NCBI GenBank assembly: GCA_963779325.1
Contig: CAVZXS010000008.1
Span: 1 to 42,478, forward strand
Source: CAVZXS01 sp963779325
GTDB lineage: Bacteria; Bacteroidota; Bacteroidia; Chitinophagales; Chitinophagaceae
Length of the DNA: 42,478 bases
Direction: 5' to 3'
The translations under genes and the position numbers were made by a program. Position 1 is the first letter of the stretch, and each line of letters starts with the position of its first letter. Below are positions 34,155 through 42,467 of the stretch, in pieces. The notes under the pieces were generated by a model. That model did not search any database. It saw only the letters and a list, made by a program, of their open reading frames with translations, and was not told the DNA's origin.

Positions 34155-34616
34155 ATGAAACACAGCATATTATTTTTCTCGGTTCTATGCGTCCTGCTTG
34201 TTATCGGATGTAAAAAAAATAAATATACAACCGAGCCGCAAATTACCATTAAATCTATTTCGCCATCGGAGGTTAATAAAGATGATGTAATTCAAATAAA
34301 AGGGACTTTTACCGATGATGAAGGAGATATTGATTCGGCGCTGATAATTTATAAATGGTATGATGGCGCCACCGCCGTTGATATAGCTGATACACTCAGA
34401 ATCGGTTTTGATGCGTTGAAGATTCCGGCAAAAACCAGAGACGGAGATTTTACCATTCTTTTTGGCTACGGTAGTTTTAACAGCGGGTTCCAGCCTCTCA
34501 CACCTACTCCTACTATTCGTGATACTACGGCCAATTTTGCCATACTTTTTAAGGACAAAGCCAAGCATGTAAGTCCTGTAAAGGAAACGGACAAAATACG
34601 TCTTAAAAAAACTTAG
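34155..34616 (+). CDS. Lipoprotein of unknown function
   Basis: The 153-aa product begins with a lipoprotein signal (lipobox LLVIGC, then KKNK). The mature part is one beta-rich domain (ISPSEVNKDDVIQIKGTFTDDEGDIDSAL), like Ig/PKD-type folds seen in Bacteroidota surface lipoproteins. No active-site motif was seen. It is followed 13 bp later by the UbiA-like gene. Confidence 0.7.
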   Translation: MKHSILFFSVLCVLLVIGCKKNKYTTEPQITIKSISPSEVNKDDVIQIKGTFTDDEGDIDSALIIYKWYDGATAVDIADTLRIGFDALKIPAKTRDGDFTILFGYGSFNSGFQPLTPTPTIRDTTANFAILFKDKAKHVSPVKETDKIRLKKT

Positions 34617-34629
34617 CGTAATCTTTTAG

Positions 34630-35541
34630 TTGAATCGCCTCAATAAATTCATTTGCTTAATTGTATTCAGTAATTTTTTTATTGCCGCCTGCGCATTGGC
34701 GCTTGCTTTCGAAAGTTTTGTAATACTTCATTTACCAAAGACGGTTTATTGGTATTTACCCGCTATATTTTGCAGTACATTATTTATTTACACGCTGCAT
34801 TATTACCAAAAATCATTTACAGATAAAATTGACAACAGGCTTACGTGGGTAAGAAAAAATAAATTATTCACCCAATCTATACTTCTTATAAGTTTTATAC
34901 TGAGCTTATTGCTTTTCTTTTTCAACCTTAACTCAATTTTTAGTGGTACGGCATTACACAAATTCAAGATAACTCTCTTGATTATATTGATGATTATTTT
35001 ATCGCTTGGCTATTCGTCAAAACTATTTTTTTCTGCAACGAAAAGCTTCAGGCAGATTGGTTGGCTGAAGCTTCCGTTGCTGAGTTTTGTTTGGGCATTC
35101 AGTACGGTTGCTTTACCCGCACTTATTACCAATACTCAAACAGATTTTTACACCAATTACTTTCACATGCCGGTTCTATTTTTGCATCGCTTCGCCTTTA
35201 TGATGGCATTGTGCGGATTGTTCAATATAAATGATTACGAAGAAGATAAAAAAGACGGTATAGAAACCTTTGCGGTTACTTACGGCAAAGCTTTCAGCCT
35301 GAAAGCGGGTAAATGGTTTTTGGGTTTGCTGAATTTGGTGACCGGCTTTATTTTACTGAAAAGTTTTGAATGGTCGCATTGGTCTTTATACGCCGCAGTT
35401 CTTACACCTGCCCTTCTGATTTTTATAGCTTACCGTACTTTAAAAGAAAACACAGCTAAAGAAATTTTTACATTGAAATATGACGGATTGATGCTCATAA
35501 AGGCCGGGCTGCTTATCTTCGCCCTACGGGCAATTCAATGA
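34630..35541 (+). CDS. UbiA-like prenyltransferase family membrane protein
   Basis: The 303-aa product has about eight hydrophobic helices. The loop NDYEEDKKDGIETFAVTYGK (about residue 200) matches the second Asp-rich motif of UbiA-type intramembrane prenyltransferases. The first motif is weak (YYQKSFTDKIDNRLTW near 60), so activity is uncertain. The start must be the TTG at 34630: a stop precedes it directly and no ATG occurs before deep membrane segments. It follows the lipoprotein gene by 13 bp. Confidence 0.7.
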   Translation: MNRLNKFICLIVFSNFFIAACALALAFESFVILHLPKTVYWYLPAIFCSTLFIYTLHYYQKSFTDKIDNRLTWVRKNKLFTQSILLISFILSLLLFFFNLNSIFSGTALHKFKITLLIILMIILSLGYSSKLFFSATKSFRQIGWLKLPLLSFVWAFSTVALPALITNTQTDFYTNYFHMPVLFLHRFAFMMALCGLFNINDYEEDKKDGIETFAVTYGKAFSLKAGKWFLGLLNLVTGFILLKSFEWSHWSLYAAVLTPALLIFIAYRTLKENTAKEIFTLKYDGLMLIKAGLLIFALRAIQ

Positions 35542-35608
35542 TTTGGACTTAACCGGTTACACAATACCCTTAAATCAAGATACCGACCCGAAAAAAATAA
35601 AATTTAGT

Positions 35609-36733
35609 ATGGCAACGAAAAGAAAAACGAAGAAAGCTCCTGTAAAAAAATCGCTGATCACAGAACATGCTTTTAATTTTTTAAAATCCTACATGAACAA
35701 CGCCTCGGCAGTGGGTTTTGAAACAAGCGGTCAAAAACTTTGGTTAGAATACCTGAAACCTTATGTCGATTCACAATTTACAGACCCATACGGATCTGCT
35801 GTAGGTGTAATAAACCCCGATCATAAATTTAAAGTAGTTATAGAAGCCCATGCCGATGAAATCAGTTGGTTTGTGAATTATGTTTCACCCGAAGGTTTAC
35901 TTTACCTGAAACGCAATGGCGGTGTCGATCACCAGATAGCCCCCGGACAGCGGGTTTTTATTCATGGTAAAAAAGGAATTGTAAAAGCGGTATTTGGCTG
36001 GCCTGCCATTCATACAAGATTGAGCAACCCGGATCAGAAAGAACCGCAACCGAAGGTTGATAATTTATTTTTAGATTGCGGTGCAAGAAATAAAAAAGAA
36101 GTAGAAGCTTTGGGAATACATATCGGCGCCGTGGTTACTTACCAGGATGGTTTTGATGAACTGGCGTATGATTTTTATATAGGCCGTGCGTTTGATAACC
36201 GTATCGGCGGTTTTATGATTGCCGAAGTAGCGAGGCTCTTACATCAAAATAAAAAGAAACTTCCCTTTGGTTTATACATTGTAAATGCGGTGCAGGAAGA
36301 AATCGGTCTGCGCGGCGCCGAAATGATTGCACGCCGTATAAAACCCGATATCGCCATTATTACCGATGTAACGCATGATACAGGTACACCCATGATCAGT
36401 AAAATAATAGAAGGCGATATAAGTTGCGGCAAGGGTCCTTCGCTGAGCTACGCACCGGCGGTGCATAATAAATTGCTTCATTTGGTAGAAGAAGTAGCGG
36501 CTAAAAATAAAATTCCCGTACAATGGAGAGCATTGAGCAGAAGTACCGGTACGGATACCGATTCATTCGCGTACAGCAATGACGGCTGCCCTTCGGTTCT
36601 AATTTCTATTCCGTTGCGCTATATGCACACTACGGTAGAAATGCTGCACAAAACAGATATTGAAAGCACCATTCAACTGATGTACCAAACCTTATTAACT
36701 TTGACGTCTAAAACAAACCTGAAATATTTATAA
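35609..36733 (+). CDS. M42-family metallopeptidase (glutamyl aminopeptidase-like)
   Basis: The 374-aa product is a di-metal aminopeptidase. Ligands and base can be read as EAHADE (His81, Asp83), AFDNRIGG, QEEIGLRGA (Glu230, Glu231), DVTHD and the last His in YMHTTVEM. M42 peptidases form large TET-like dodecamers that trim N-terminal residues. A TTG at 35543 could extend the frame by 22 codons, but ATG 35609 followed by a Lys-rich ATKRKTKKAPVKK is the better start. The stop overlaps the next start (TAATG), so translation is coupled to the small membrane protein. Confidence 0.85.
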   Translation: MATKRKTKKAPVKKSLITEHAFNFLKSYMNNASAVGFETSGQKLWLEYLKPYVDSQFTDPYGSAVGVINPDHKFKVVIEAHADEISWFVNYVSPEGLLYLKRNGGVDHQIAPGQRVFIHGKKGIVKAVFGWPAIHTRLSNPDQKEPQPKVDNLFLDCGARNKKEVEALGIHIGAVVTYQDGFDELAYDFYIGRAFDNRIGGFMIAEVARLLHQNKKKLPFGLYIVNAVQEEIGLRGAEMIARRIKPDIAIITDVTHDTGTPMISKIIEGDISCGKGPSLSYAPAVHNKLLHLVEEVAAKNKIPVQWRALSRSTGTDTDSFAYSNDGCPSVLISIPLRYMHTTVEMLHKTDIESTIQLMYQTLLTLTSKTNLKYL

Positions 36734-36888
36734 TGACAGAACTGCTTTATATAGACCCCGGAAGCGGAAGTTATCTCATACAGGTAATCATTGGCGCGGT
36801 GTTGGGAGTTGTTATGTTTTTCAAAAACATAAAAGTATTTATTAAATCATTATTCATACGGTCGCCCAAAAAGCCAAAAGATGAATGA
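36733..36888 (+). CDS. 51-aa YIDPGSGS small membrane protein
   Basis: The frame starts MTELLYIDPGSGSYLIQVII and has a single hydrophobic helix (about residues 15-31). A basic tail follows (FIRSPKKPKDE). YIDPGTGS/YIDPGSGS is a recognisable motif of tiny membrane proteins found next to SAM methyltransferases and sulfatase-like hydrolases in many bacteria. The function is not established. It overlaps the M42 stop by 1 nt and the methyltransferase start by 8 nt, so it sits in a coupled operon. It is short enough to be missed by length cut-offs. Confidence 0.82.
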   Translation: MTELLYIDPGSGSYLIQVIIGAVLGVVMFFKNIKVFIKSLFIRSPKKPKDE

Positions 36889-38185
36889 GAGTAATCCGCT
36901 GACAATACAAGTTGACCCTTCCTCGTACCGCGACCCGTCGGGATTTGTTTTTTACTATGATCAGGAAGTTTACCGGCAGGTAAATAACAGCTTTAAAGAA
37001 CACTATGATTTTTTTATCGGCAGCGGGCTTTACAAATCGCTTGTCGAAAAAAAAATATTGATTGAGCACAGTGAAATGCCGGATGATTTTATTACTGCAG
37101 AAGATAAATACAAAATATTGAAACCCGAGCAATTGTCGTTTGTTTCATATGCCGGCGAATGGTGCTTTGCCATGCTAAAAGACGCGGCATTGCTTACATT
37201 ACGAATAGCAAAGGAAGCTTTGAACCGCAACATGCTGCTGAAAGATGCCACACCCTATAATATACAATGGCATAACGGCAGGCTCGTTTTTATTGATACC
37301 TTATCATTTGAGAAATACGAAGAAGGTAAACCATGGATAGCTTACCGGCAGTTCTGCGAAAATTTTTTAGGGCCGCTGCTGCTGATGAAATACAGTAACC
37401 GGCCATTGCACGGATTGCAAATTGCATACCCCGACGGAATTCCGTTGCAAATTATTCAATCATTATTACCATGGCACAGCAAACTGAATATGATGACTTA
37501 CCTGCATATTCATTTACATGCCAAATTAGCCCGCAAGACTATCGGTAAAGACGAAAAGCAAACAACCATTTCGTTAAAAAAAATATTGAATTTGCTCAAT
37601 AGCCTGGAAAGTCTTGTGCAATCATTACACCTGAAAGAAACAGCTACGGAATGGAGCGACTATTACGATGAAGCAGCATTAAGAAACGATTATCTTGATC
37701 AGAAAAAAAAGATCATTGAAAATTGGTTGACAAATATAACCGGATTGAAAACCGGTATTGATTTTGGCGCTAATGAAGGAGCTTTTTCAAAATTACTTTC
37801 TGCCCGGAGAATTAAAACTATAGCTGCAGACGGAGACTATGCTGCTATTGGTAAATTATACAGAAAAATTACCGCGGATAGGGAAACAAACATATTACCG
37901 CTGATTATTGATCTCGCCAATCCTGCACCGGCAACAGGAATGAACAATAAAGAACGCTCTTCATTTTTAACCAGGGTAAAAGATACTGATATCGGTTTGG
38001 CCCTTGCGCTGATTCATCATTTATGTCTCGGGAAAAATATTCCGCTCTGCAGTACAGCAGAAATGTTTTCCGCTTCATGCAAAAACCTGGTTATTGAGTT
38101 TGTTCCGAAAACAGATCCCGAAGTCGCAGCTGCTTTTATTAAACAAAAAAGACATTTACGCAAATTACACTTCAGAAAATTTTGA
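36881..38185 (+). CDS. SAM-dependent methyltransferase-like protein, 3' end frameshifted
   Basis: The 434-aa frame has an N-terminal half with a kinase-like fold hint (LLKDATPYNIQWHNGRLVFIDTLSFE, about residues 120-146). A methyltransferase domain follows with GIDFGANEGAFSKLL (from about 290). Proteins of this layout are often annotated as class I methyltransferase or NoeA-like, and occur beside YIDPGTGS peptides. The last 20 residues (from about AAAFIKQ) are frameshift product; the true tail, ending VLYLMQR, is in the next frame (38127-38279). One extra base near 38127 would explain it. Upstream overlap with the small peptide is 8 nt. Confidence 0.8.
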   Translation: MNESNPLTIQVDPSSYRDPSGFVFYYDQEVYRQVNNSFKEHYDFFIGSGLYKSLVEKKILIEHSEMPDDFITAEDKYKILKPEQLSFVSYAGEWCFAMLKDAALLTLRIAKEALNRNMLLKDATPYNIQWHNGRLVFIDTLSFEKYEEGKPWIAYRQFCENFLGPLLLMKYSNRPLHGLQIAYPDGIPLQIIQSLLPWHSKLNMMTYLHIHLHAKLARKTIGKDEKQTTISLKKILNLLNSLESLVQSLHLKETATEWSDYYDEAALRNDYLDQKKKIIENWLTNITGLKTGIDFGANEGAFSKLLSARRIKTIAADGDYAAIGKLYRKITADRETNILPLIIDLANPAPATGMNNKERSSFLTRVKDTDIGLALALIHHLCLGKNIPLCSTAEMFSASCKNLVIEFVPKTDPEVAAAFIKQKRHLRKLHFRKF

Positions 38186-38279
38186 AACTGCTTTCAGCAA
38201 ATTCTTCAAAACATTGCAGAAGCAACCCATTCCCGGAACAAAAAGAGTTTTATATTTAATGCAAAGAATCAATGGCTAA
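38127..38279 (+). pseudogene. Out-of-frame C-terminus of the methyltransferase-like protein
   Basis: This frame gives QLLLLNKKDIYANYTSENF, then FSKFFKTLQKQ and RVLYLMQRING, the conserved tail of the family. It stops at 38277-38279, giving an 8-nt overlap with the next ATG (38272). That matches the 8-nt overlap at the upstream junction and supports a formerly continuous gene. Confidence 0.8.
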
Positions 38280-39753
38280 GTTGAAAATATTTTTACAAAC
38301 AAAACCTGTATTTCTTTTCCTGCTGCCGGTATTCTTTGTGCTGCACGGGTATACTGATAATCATAATTTTGTTCCCGTAAAAGACGCATTATTGTTGACG
38401 GGATTATATACAATCTACTCAATTGTATTACTGTTCTTATTTTGGCTTTTGTATAGAGATTTTTACAAAGCCGGTTTGGTCGCTTTTCTTTTTATGGCGT
38501 TTCATTTCTTCTTCGGCAGTATACACGACGGGCTTAAAAACATTACAGGACAATCATTCATTACTAAGTATACATTTCTTCTTCCGTTTACAACCGTTTT
38601 TTTTATTACGGTAATCATTTTGGTTAAAAAAAGAAAAGCTCTGATTCAAAAAACAGGTTATTTCCTTAATACACTTTTGCTGCTTCTTTTAATAGTTGAT
38701 GCAGGATGGTTGGTTACAAAATTAATAGGGAAGAATAATAATTCTTCCCTAACTACACAGCCTGCATTCAAAGCTTGCGACACTTGTGCCAAGCCGGATA
38801 TTTATTTTATAGTGGCCGATGAGTATGCCGGCAATACCCAGCTGAAAGAAATTTTTCAATTTGATAATTTCGCATTTGAAAATGAATTGCGAAACAGGGG
38901 TTTTCATATTGTACAAAACAGTTACAGCAATTATAACTATACTCCTTTCTCGGTAGCATCTATTTTAAATATGAGCTATCTCAATTTAAAAGATACCAAT
39001 CGAAAAGAGGCGGATGTAAAATATGTGTATGAAGTAATTCGGGATAATCAAACACTTCAATACCTCACTGCAAATGGATACAAATTTTATAACCATTCCG
39101 TTTTTAATTTCAATGGCAATCCGGCCCGTACAGAAGCAACATTTTTGCCCGATAAAGCACGATTAATTACGTCGCAAACTTTTCTTAGTCGTATGGACAG
39201 AGATATCGGTTTCAACCTCATAACCCGATTTAAATCGAAAGTCGCTTTAAAAAGAATAACTTATTTTAATCGCCAAAATAATAATTATTCTTACGACCTT
39301 ACATGGAGCCTGGCTGAAGAAAGAACAAAAAAGCCCAAGTTTGTTTACACGCACCTGATGATGCCCCATTATCCTTATTACTATGACAAGGACGGCAAAG
39401 AACAGCCTTATGAAACTTTAATGGAGGGGAAGCAAGTAGACACTAAAGCCTATACCGAATACCTGCAATATGCAAATAAAAAATTGCTGAGTTTAATTGA
39501 TCATATCCGCACATCCTCCGCCGCACCGCCAATTATTATTTTTATGGGAGACCATGGCTTTCGTCATTTTGAAAAACCGATAGAAAGGAGGTATTATTTC
39601 ATGAATATGAATGCCCTCTATATGCCTCAAAAAAACTATACAGCTTTTGCCGACAGCAGTTCTACGGTAAATCATTTTCGTAAAATATTAAACACACAGT
39701 TTAACCTGCAAATGCCTTTGCATAAAGATTCCAGTATTTATTTGAAAGATTAA
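38272..39753 (+). CDS. Membrane sulfatase-like / phosphoglycerol-type transferase
   Basis: The 493-aa product has five hydrophobic helices in the first 155 residues. A periplasmic alkaline-phosphatase-superfamily domain follows: metal-site Asp183 in FIVADEYAG, a possible Thr/Ser nucleophile in NYTPFSVASILNMSYL, HLMMPHYPYYYD, and Asp427-His428 in IFMGDHGFRH. This is the layout of LTA-synthase-like or phosphoethanolamine-transferase-like enzymes, though the substrate is unknown. It overlaps the methyltransferase gene end by 8 nt and is last in the cassette. Confidence 0.82.
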   Translation: MAKLKIFLQTKPVFLFLLPVFFVLHGYTDNHNFVPVKDALLLTGLYTIYSIVLLFLFWLLYRDFYKAGLVAFLFMAFHFFFGSIHDGLKNITGQSFITKYTFLLPFTTVFFITVIILVKKRKALIQKTGYFLNTLLLLLLIVDAGWLVTKLIGKNNNSSLTTQPAFKACDTCAKPDIYFIVADEYAGNTQLKEIFQFDNFAFENELRNRGFHIVQNSYSNYNYTPFSVASILNMSYLNLKDTNRKEADVKYVYEVIRDNQTLQYLTANGYKFYNHSVFNFNGNPARTEATFLPDKARLITSQTFLSRMDRDIGFNLITRFKSKVALKRITYFNRQNNNYSYDLTWSLAEERTKKPKFVYTHLMMPHYPYYYDKDGKEQPYETLMEGKQVDTKAYTEYLQYANKKLLSLIDHIRTSSAAPPIIIFMGDHGFRHFEKPIERRYYFMNMNALYMPQKNYTAFADSSSTVNHFRKILNTQFNLQMPLHKDSSIYLKD

Positions 39754-39781
39754 TTAATTTTTTTTGATAGCCCCGAAAGGA

Positions 39782-39789
39782 TATTTTTG
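39782..39789 (+). promoter_or_regulatory. -7 box TATTTTTG upstream of bioB
   Basis: It matches TAnnTTTG, 20 bp before the start codon. A TTG at 39764-39766 lies 15 bp upstream, shorter than usual. No BirA-type operator was recognised. Confidence 0.45.
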
Positions 39790-39809
39790 TTTTATCAAAA
39801 CGCAACAGT

Positions 39810-40796
39810 ATGATTCGTAATAACCGGACTATAGAAGAAATAAAAGAAATATATGATGCACCGTTACTGGAACTTATTTTTCGGGCAGCATCGATACATC
39901 GTAAGTATAACGATACCGGCGAGGTACAGGTTTGTACGTTGCTCTCTATTAAAACCGGCGGTTGCAGCGAAGATTGCGCCTACTGCCCGCAGGCTGCCAG
40001 GTACAATACGGATGTAAACGTGCAGGCCCTGATGCAGAAAGAAGATGTATTGGAATATGCTCAAAAAGCGAAGGATGCAGGCAGTACGCGATTTTGTATG
40101 GGTGCCGCATGGCGGGAAGTAAGAGATAACCGCGATTTTGACCGCGTGATTGATATGGTGAAAGGTGTAAATAAAATGGGAATGGAGGTTTGCTGCACGC
40201 TTGGCATGCTTACCGAAGAACAGGCGAAAAAATTAGCCGATGCCGGTTTGTACGCTTACAACCACAACTTAGACACCTCACCGGAATATTACAGCGAAAT
40301 AATTTCTACAAGAACTTACGATGACAGGTTGAATACATTGGAGAATGTACGCAAGGCGGGTGTTTCTGTTTGCTGCGGCGGCATTATTGGTTTGGGAGAA
40401 AAACATGATGACAGAATTAAAATGCTTCATACATTAGCGAATATGCCGGAACACCCGGAAAGTGTACCCATCAATGCATTGGTACGGGTAAAAGGAACAC
40501 CGCTGGAAAATAATCCGAAAGTAGATATTTGGGATATGGTACGTATGATTGCTACGGCAAGAATACTGATGCCTAAAGCAATGGTACGTTTGAGTGCGGG
40601 TCGTGCGGAAATGAGTATTGCAGAACAGGCTCTTTGCTTTATGGCCGGCGCAAATTCTATTTTTGCCGGCGAAAAATTATTGACCACACCCAACCCGTCA
40701 TTTGATGAAGACAATGCCATGTTTGCCATGCTGGGCCTGAAACCGAGAGATGCTTTTAAAGAGCCAAAGCCCGAAGTAAACTATAGTTCGCTGTGA
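39810..40796 (+). CDS. bioB: Biotin synthase BioB
   Basis: BioB inserts sulfur into dethiobiotin, the last step of biotin synthesis, as a radical-SAM enzyme with a second Fe-S cluster as sulfur donor. The radical-SAM CxxxCxxC is Cys52, Cys56 and Cys59 in GGCSEDCAYCPQ. The donor-cluster cysteines lie in FCMGAAWRE and EVCCTLGML, with the conserved NHNLDTSPEYY motif and the RLSAGRAEMS segment carrying the Arg ligand. Length is normal. No other bio gene is in the window. Confidence 0.95.
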   Translation: MIRNNRTIEEIKEIYDAPLLELIFRAASIHRKYNDTGEVQVCTLLSIKTGGCSEDCAYCPQAARYNTDVNVQALMQKEDVLEYAQKAKDAGSTRFCMGAAWREVRDNRDFDRVIDMVKGVNKMGMEVCCTLGMLTEEQAKKLADAGLYAYNHNLDTSPEYYSEIISTRTYDDRLNTLENVRKAGVSVCCGGIIGLGEKHDDRIKMLHTLANMPEHPESVPINALVRVKGTPLENNPKVDIWDMVRMIATARILMPKAMVRLSAGRAEMSIAEQALCFMAGANSIFAGEKLLTTPNPSFDEDNAMFAMLGLKPRDAFKEPKPEVNYSSL

Positions 40797-40830
40797 GCAA
40801 CCATAGCAACACCTTTTCCATCATATAATT

Positions 40831-41463
40831 ATGTTTAGTCCCAAAAAAATACTTGTCCTTGCGCCGCATACCGATGATGGCGAACTCGGTTGCGGCGGCA
40901 CCATAGCAAAATTTTGCAAAGAAAATACGGAAGTGCATTACGCCGCTTTTTCGGTTTGTAAAAAATCATTACCGCCCGAATTTACCGAAGACACATTGGA
41001 GAAGGAATGTAAGAGAGCCATTCAAAAATTGGGCATGCACACCGGCAAACTGATGTTGTATGATTTTGAAGTAAGAGAATTTTGGCAAAAAAGACAGGAG
41101 ATATTGGAAGAACTGGTAAGTCTTAAAAAATACATTCTCCCTGATTTGGTTTTTGTTCCTTCCATTACAGATATTCATCAGGATCACCGCGTAGTACACG
41201 AAGAAGCTGTAAGGGCATTTAAACATTCCACTATTTTAGGTTACGAATTACCCTGGAACCAAACTACTTTTAGCGCCAAGGCTTTTATCAAAATTTCCGA
41301 AAAAGAATTGAACCAAAAAATTGAAGCGCTGAACGAATACCGCTCACAAGCCGGCCGCAGCTATATGGATAAAGATTTTATCCGTTCGCTTGCCAAAGTA
41401 CGAGGCGTGCAGTGCAACAGTGAATATGCCGAGGCTTTTGAAGTGATTAAGTTGATTGCTTAG
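40831..41463 (+). CDS. PIG-L family deacetylase
   Basis: The 210-aa product is a zinc-dependent N-acetylglucosaminyl-type deacetylase-like protein: LAPHTDDGELGCGGT (from His12) and DIHQDHRVVHEEAVRAF give metal and catalytic residues. HTDDGE is a variant of the more usual HPDDxE. The final RSQAGRSYMDKDFIRSLAKVRG helix fits the family. It lies 34 bp after bioB, but no biotin-linked role is suggested. Substrate is unknown; a role in sugar modification is inferred. Confidence 0.8.
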   Translation: MFSPKKILVLAPHTDDGELGCGGTIAKFCKENTEVHYAAFSVCKKSLPPEFTEDTLEKECKRAIQKLGMHTGKLMLYDFEVREFWQKRQEILEELVSLKKYILPDLVFVPSITDIHQDHRVVHEEAVRAFKHSTILGYELPWNQTTFSAKAFIKISEKELNQKIEALNEYRSQAGRSYMDKDFIRSLAKVRGVQCNSEYAEAFEVIKLIA

Positions 41464-41545
41464 CCTGTTATTTAACGCAGTTCCGCAATTATATCTACGT
41501 ACAAAATACTCGCATAGCCGCTTTAAAAATCATACCCCCGTAACT

Positions 41546-41571
41546 ATCCGCCAAAATATATTTTGGCGGAT
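41546..41571. repeat. Perfect 26-bp palindrome
   Basis: ATCCGCCAAAATA and its exact reverse complement are abutted with no spacer. It lies between the PIG-L gene and the lipoprotein pseudogene. There is no T run, so it is more like an operator or dispersed palindrome than a terminator. Confidence 0.7.
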
Positions 41572-41666
41572 GAAAAACATTATTCAAATTTAATAACGAA
41601 TATTCTGAGAAGCTTTGATTAGCAGCCCCAAAAACGTCTTTATTCTTAACCATAAAACTAAAGATT

Positions 41667-42445
41667 ATGAAAAAGACCAAATTGCTACTCAGCATCTCTG
41701 TACTTTTAACAGCAATGCTTTTATTTATCTCCTGCCAAAAATAGTTAGCAGATAGCTCTTCGGGAAATGCGAATGTTGCTAAAGTAAATTCTTGGTTAGA
41801 GATACAGAAACCGCCTACAAAACCAAACAAAGCTGCCAATGTGGATTTACTGATAGCTAATCTTGATTTTTCGGGGCTTCGGACAGAAAAATCGGAGGAT
41901 AATCAGCAACTACTGATTGTACCGGTCAAAGATAATTTTAAAACAATCAGTAAAAAAGATTCAATTATAACCGCACTTAATAATTTTAAAGAAACCAACC
42001 AGGTGTGGAGCCCAACGGTAAACGATACACTGATAGCTGTAAATATTATTCCGCGGAAAGTAAAAAATATAGTGATCAATAATCTTTTTAAAGAATGAGA
42101 AAAAACAGTAGTGCCGGAAATAGAGGTAGAAAGTGATTCGCTTAAAATTGATATTTATGATAACGGCGTAGTGGACGGTGATTCCATTTCTGTTTTTTAT
42201 AATGATAAAACTGATTGCTTTTAACAGGGTACTTAGTACAAAAGCCATTCATATTAATTTAAATCTTGACCCGCAGAAAGAAGTAAGCGAACTGAGTATG
42301 TTTGCCGATAACCTGGGCAAGAATACCGCCCAATACGGCGCTGATGGTAGTAAGCGATGGTAAAACCCGTTATGAAATTCGCATGTCGAGCAGCTTTAAT
42401 GCTAACGGTACCGTAAGGATAAAGAGAAAAAGCGGCCCCACTTAA
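41667..42445 (+). pseudogene. Decayed lipoprotein gene
   Basis: The gene begins with a good lipoprotein signal (MKKTKLLLSISVLLTAML, lipobox LFISC). It has an in-frame TAG after CQK (41742-41744), continues in the same frame through VNSWLEIQKPP and NVDLLIANLDFSG to an in-frame TGA (42096-42098), then to a Tyr/Asp-rich DIYDNGVVDGDSISVFY. It then shifts frame near 42200 (KLIAFNRVLSTKAIHIN, LDPQKEVSELSMFADNLG) and again near 42330 (MVVSDGKTRYEIRMSS), reaching a TAA at 42443. The C-terminal part resembles a domain common in Bacteroidota (DNG.VDGD.ISV.YN.K). Two stops plus two shifts make decay more likely than sequencing error alone. Confidence 0.82.
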
Positions 42446-42446
42446 A

Positions 42447-42467
42447 CCTTCCGCCTCGGCGGAGAGG
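42447..42467. repeat. CCGCC/GGCGG hairpin at the window edge
   Basis: CCTTCCGCC-TC-GGCGGAGAGG, a near-perfect hairpin of the same type as 13876-13892, just after the pseudogene. Confidence 0.5.

Noticed and set aside
39754..39809. A biotin-responsive operator or riboswitch before bioB
   Set aside because: The gap is only 56 bp, with a plain -7-like box and no matching palindrome or leader structure.
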